NCBI GenBank assembly: GCA_026415435.1
Contig: JAOAHC010000035.1
Location: 1 to 64,000 of the forward strand
Origin: Clostridia bacterium
Lineage (GTDB): Bacteria > Bacillota > Clostridia > TANB77 > CAG-465
DNA: 64,000 nucleotides
Reading direction: 5' to 3'
The notes below the pieces were generated by a model. It was not told where the DNA came from. It was given only the letters and a program-made list of their open reading frames with translations, and did not search any database. Shown piece after piece: positions 61,249 through 64,000 of this stretch. Made by a program: the position numbers and the translations under genes. Position 1 is the stretch's first letter. Each line of letters begins with the position of its first letter.

Positions 61249-61349
61249 TATTGCTAGTACAATGTATATGCAAGAGAACTATTTGTTATTTATGTATTTT
61301 AAATTTTTATAGTTAGGGTTTAAAAAAATATGACATTATGGAAATAAGT

Positions 61350-61604
61350 TTAGGCATTGTCACAAACCTCTTGATTAAAAATATTAGAAATATTATTGGG
61401 GCTTTGGATACTGTTATTATAACTGGTTTTGTTATTTACAGCTTGGATAACAAGTAGGTTTTGTCCTATTAATTCCAAAAGATTTCCTATAACTCCTTGT
61501 TCATATACATCTAATTTTTCTGCGAGCATTATAGATATTGCAGTTGCAACAACTATTAATCTTTCACCATCCACATTGTAAATAGGTTTAGTAGGATCCT
61601 CCAT
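61350..61604 (-). CDS. Small conserved-looking protein, unknown
   Basis: An 84-residue protein with a central helical stretch 'GERLIVVATAISIMLAEKLDVYEQGVIGNLLELIGQNLLVI' region (about 13-52), amphipathic rather than clearly transmembrane, and a Ser/Asn-rich tail. No motif is recognised. The first codons lack an ideal ribosome binding site, so the start is uncertain. It lies between the GT4 gene and the coiled-coil ATPase, transcribed away from the latter. Small Clostridia proteins of this plan are often spore or division related, but nothing here supports that. Confidence 0.55.
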   Translation of the reverse strand: MEDPTKPIYNVDGERLIVVATAISIMLAEKLDVYEQGVIGNLLELIGQNLLVIQAVNNKTSYNNSIQSPNNISNIFNQEVCDNA

Positions 61605-61817
61605 TCATACATCCATATATTTTAAAATAAGATTAATATAATTTGAAATTTATTTAGGTAATTACTAATTTAATAATATATATGCATAAATATATATAGA
61701 TATTTTATATGAATAATTATATATTTGTAAAATATTATTTGTAATTTGTTTATAGGTAAATTCAAATCTTATGCTTGATAAATTTGGGTAGTATATTGGC
61801 ATTTTTAGACATTTTAG

Positions 61818-61846
61818 TTGACTTTATGTTACTAAAATGTTATAAT
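61818..61846 (+). promoter_or_regulatory. Consensus promoter of the coiled-coil ATPase gene
   Basis: TTGACT, 17 bases, then TATAAT, 30 bases before the start codon. The preceding 180 bases are extremely AT-rich and hold nothing else recognised. Confidence 0.85.
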
Positions 61847-61875
61847 CTTATGTAAATCACAAAGGAGTTTAGGAC

Positions 61876-64000
61876 ATGCTTGTTTCAAGAAAAATACTAA
61901 GGTCAAGTATATTAATTAGTGATGTTTTTTTCATAATATTATCTCCTATTATGTCTTTTACAAAATATTTATTTGAGAAAAAGATTAACTTTAAAAAAAG
62001 TGTGAATAAAAAATCTAAACTAAATATGATAGGGATTGTGCCTAATACTAACACAGATTTAGTTTCATTAGAGAATAAGATGTATTCAACACATAAATTA
62101 TTTAAAACATTGAGTACTAATATAAGATTTTCTTTAAAGATTGATGAGAAAATTGTTATGATAACTTCACAATATGATGGTGAAGGAAAAAGTTTTATTG
62201 CCTCAGGTGTAGCCACGTCCCTTACAAAGATAGGAAAAAGGGTTTTAATCGTAGATTTGAATCTAAATTTGAACTCTCAAGACAAAATATTTAATGTACC
62301 ATCTTATCCGGGAATATATAAATTATTGGAAGAAAAACCTTTTAATAAAGACAATAGTATGATATCTATAATTGCTCCTATTATTAAAAGTACAAAAGTT
62401 GAAAATCTATTCATAATGCCTTCAGGAATTGTAGAACACAATAAATCTGAATTTATATTAAACGAAAATTTTAAAATAGTGCTAAAATATTTGAAAAATA
62501 TATTTGATTATATAATTATTGATGCTCCATCTATTGATTCAATAAAGGATTACAGTATTTTATCTAAAACTGTAGATTCATGTATAGTAATAGCTTCGCA
62601 TCAAAATAATAATAATACATATTTGATGTCAATTAAAAAACTAGTTTTAAACTATATAAATGTTTTGGGTGTTATTATAAATGAATCCCCTATTGTAAAG
62701 GAAAAATTAAATACTAAAAGTAATAATTCTGATGAAAAGGTTGAATCCGATAAACTAAAAATTAATACAGAAAAAGAGAAATTGAAAGAAGAGTTAAAAA
62801 TAAATTTAGCAAAACAAAAACAAAAAGAATTAAATCTTAAAATAGCAATAGCAATAGAAAAACATGCAAAAAAAATGGCTGACAGAAAAAATAAAGAAGA
62901 TAAAAAGATATATGCCAAAAGAATAAAAGAGAAAAAAATGAGAGCTAAATTGTCTAAGTTTATAGAAAATAAAGATAAGAAAATTATTTTAGAGAAAATT
63001 AAATCTGAAGAAAAATTAAGGAATGAGGAATTAAATAAAGAAAAAGAAGAAGCAAAGTTAAAAAAGCAGGAATTAAAGAATCAAGCTGATAAATTGAAAC
63101 AAGAAAAACAAGAAATTAAAAAAGTGGAAAAAGAGAGATTAAGACAAGAAAAAATAGCAAATAATCAGAAACTAAAAGAACAAAAAATGAATATTGATCT
63201 ACTAAAAACTCTTGATAAAAATTCTAAAGAAATGGTTATGAGAAAAGAAAAAGAAGAAGCAAAACTAAAAAAAGAAGAATTGAATAATCAAATTAAAAAA
63301 GCAAGACAAGAAAAATTAGAAATTGAAAAATTAAAAAAAGAGAGACTAAGACAAGAGAAAGTAGAAAATAATAAGAAACTAAAAGAACAAAAAATTAATA
63401 TTAAACTATTAAAAGCTCTTGATAAAAATTATGAGGAAATGGCTATAAAAAGAGCAAAAGAAGAAGCAAATCTGAAAAAAGAAGAAGTGAAGAGACAAGA
63501 AGAAAAGGTAAGGCAAGAAAAGCTTGAAATTGAAAAGCTAGAAAAAGAGAGATTAAAACAAGAAAAAATAGCAAACATTCAAAAATTAAAAGAACAAAAA
63601 ATTGAGCTTGAACGTTTAAAAACTCTTGAAAAAAATTCTAAAGATATGGCTATAAAAAAGTCAAAAGAAGAAACAAAGATAAAAAGATTAGAGTTGAAAA
63701 AACAAATCGAAAAAGTAAAACATAAAAAACTAGAAATGAAAAAGCAGGAAAAAGAAAGATTAAAGCAAGAAAAAATAGCAAATGATCAGAAGATAAAAGA
63801 ACAAAAAAATAGTTTTAGATTATCTAAAATTATGAATAATAATTCTAAAGATGTATCATTAAATAAAGCAAAATTAAAAGAAATACAACTTAGAAAAATT
63901 GAAAAAGAAAAATTAAAGCAGGAGAAATTATTAAATGCTCTAAAACTTAAAGAGCAAAAAATGGAATTTGAACGTTTAAAAGTTATTGAAGAAAATTCTA
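61876..64000 (+). CDS. BY-kinase/MinD-like ATPase with long repeated coiled coil (3' end missing)
   Basis: The reading frame is open to the window edge (708 residues seen). AAAGGAG lies eight bases before the start. A short hydrophobic stretch occurs at residues 12-28. Residues about 85-270 are a P-loop domain like bacterial tyrosine kinases CapB/CpsD and MinD: Walker A YDGEGKS (100-106), Walker A' 'VLIVDLNLN' (Asp127) and Walker B 'YIIIDAPS' (Asp216). From about residue 275 the protein is a Lys/Glu-rich coiled coil with exact 69-residue repeats. The usual C-terminal Tyr cluster of BY-kinases is not in the visible part. The neighbouring GT4 gene hints at polymer or membrane work, but function is unknown. 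Confidence 0.85.
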   Translation, partial: MLVSRKILRSSILISDVFFIILSPIMSFTKYLFEKKINFKKSVNKKSKLNMIGIVPNTNTDLVSLENKMYSTHKLFKTLSTNIRFSLKIDEKIVMITSQYDGEGKSFIASGVATSLTKIGKRVLIVDLNLNLNSQDKIFNVPSYPGIYKLLEEKPFNKDNSMISIIAPIIKSTKVENLFIMPSGIVEHNKSEFILNENFKIVLKYLKNIFDYIIIDAPSIDSIKDYSILSKTVDSCIVIASHQNNNNTYLMSIKKLVLNYINVLGVIINESPIVKEKLNTKSNNSDEKVESDKLKINTEKEKLKEELKINLAKQKQKELNLKIAIAIEKHAKKMADRKNKEDKKIYAKRIKEKKMRAKLSKFIENKDKKIILEKIKSEEKLRNEELNKEKEEAKLKKQELKNQADKLKQEKQEIKKVEKERLRQEKIANNQKLKEQKMNIDLLKTLDKNSKEMVMRKEKEEAKLKKEELNNQIKKARQEKLEIEKLKKERLRQEKVENNKKLKEQKINIKLLKALDKNYEEMAIKRAKEEANLKKEEVKRQEEKVRQEKLEIEKLEKERLKQEKIANIQKLKEQKIELERLKTLEKNSKDMAIKKSKEETKIKRLELKKQIEKVKHKKLEMKKQEKERLKQEKIANDQKIKEQKNSFRLSKIMNNNSKDVSLNKAKLKEIQLRKIEKEKLKQEKLLNALKLKEQKMEFERLKVIEENS
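63010..64000 (+). repeat. 207-bp tandem coding repeats in the coiled coil
   Basis: Copies of the segment coding for 'QEKIANNQKLKEQK' (or close variants) start at 63145, 63352, 63559 and 63766, exactly 207 bases apart, then at 63919 after 153 bases. Each unit also holds a 'KEEAKLKKEEL'-type and an 'EKERL(R/K)QEK' block. The first visible partial unit begins near 63010. Copies are similar but not identical. The array runs off the window. Confidence 0.85.

Noticed and set aside
61605..61817. Replication origin or DnaA-box cluster in the AT-rich spacer
   Set aside because: It is very AT-rich but no TTATCCACA-type boxes or iterons were seen, and no dnaA or rep gene is adjacent.
1..64000. CRISPR arrays, tRNA and rRNA genes
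   Set aside because: No regularly spaced identical repeats and no cloverleaf with a GGTTCRANNC arm were noticed; the only structural RNA recognised is RNase P RNA.

Overview
The window looks like chromosome of an AT-rich, spore-forming Gram-positive bacterium, most likely a low-GC member of Clostridia. The evidence is sporulation and spore genes (spoVAC-spoVAD-spoVAE, a CotF-like coat protein, spoIIP, splB), strong purine-rich ribosome binding sites, heavy AAA/ATA/TTA codon use, and standard housekeeping genes (pgi, rnpB, lepA, rlmB, recG). No tRNA, rRNA, CRISPR array, integrase or intact insertion sequence was seen. Promoters are unusually uniform: many have an extended -10 reading TGATATAAT about 17 bases after a TTGNNN box.

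Layout. 1-4.0 kb: the 3' part of a large Ig-repeat surface protein, then an FtsX-type ABC permease with its ATPase. 4.2-6.7 kb (minus strand): spore genes, with sigma-G-like promoter candidates. 6.7-15.1 kb: a HAD phosphatase, a short DivIVA protein, spoIIP, a multi-span membrane protein, pgi, a TraX-like protein, two tandem OB-fold/SSB-like proteins and a secreted M23 peptidase.

15.3-30.3 kb is the most striking region: a 13-gene, one-strand locus for a type IV secretion-like envelope machine. In order it has two VirB2-like pilins, a terminator and a second promoter, a protein made of two pilin-like units, a PrgI/VirB3-like protein, a VirB4 N-domain-like protein, the VirB4 ATPase, a VirB6/TrbL-like channel protein with a long glycine-rich tail, two single-span proteins of possible VirB8 type, a membrane-anchored muramidase plus M15 peptidase, another single-span protein, an S1-domain RNA-binding protein and a replication-relaxation-like winged-helix protein. 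No VirD4 coupling ATPase, no classical relaxase and no integrase lie nearby, so a standard integrative conjugative element is not supported. A DNA- or protein-transfer machine of unknown purpose is the best description.

30.3-34.7 kb: Nudix and VanW genes, a decayed gene built of repeated RpoA-CTD-like helix-hairpin-helix modules whose frame changes map to poly-A runs, a formylglycine-generating-enzyme-like protein, a second decayed reading frame, rnpB and a small Smr protein. 34.8-46 kb: lepA, rlmB, radical SAM and U32 genes, then small-molecule enzymes (GNAT, S51 peptidase-like, alpha/beta hydrolase, nitroreductase, ornithine cyclodeaminase-like, MazG-like). 46-56 kb: an ABC exporter pair, a processive GT2 glycosyltransferase, an ECF sigma/anti-sigma/membrane operon, a YibE/F protein, a DUF368 (PopT) lipid-carrier transporter, a bactofilin-like membrane protein and spore photoproduct lyase. 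56-61.6 kb: recG, an MFS exporter, a GT4 glycosyltransferase with a small membrane partner, and a small unknown gene.

61.9 kb to the end: a reading frame still open at the window edge. It joins a BY-kinase/MinD-like P-loop ATPase to a very long charged coiled coil made of exact 69-residue repeats. This fusion and the type IV-like locus are the two best candidates for undescribed biology here.
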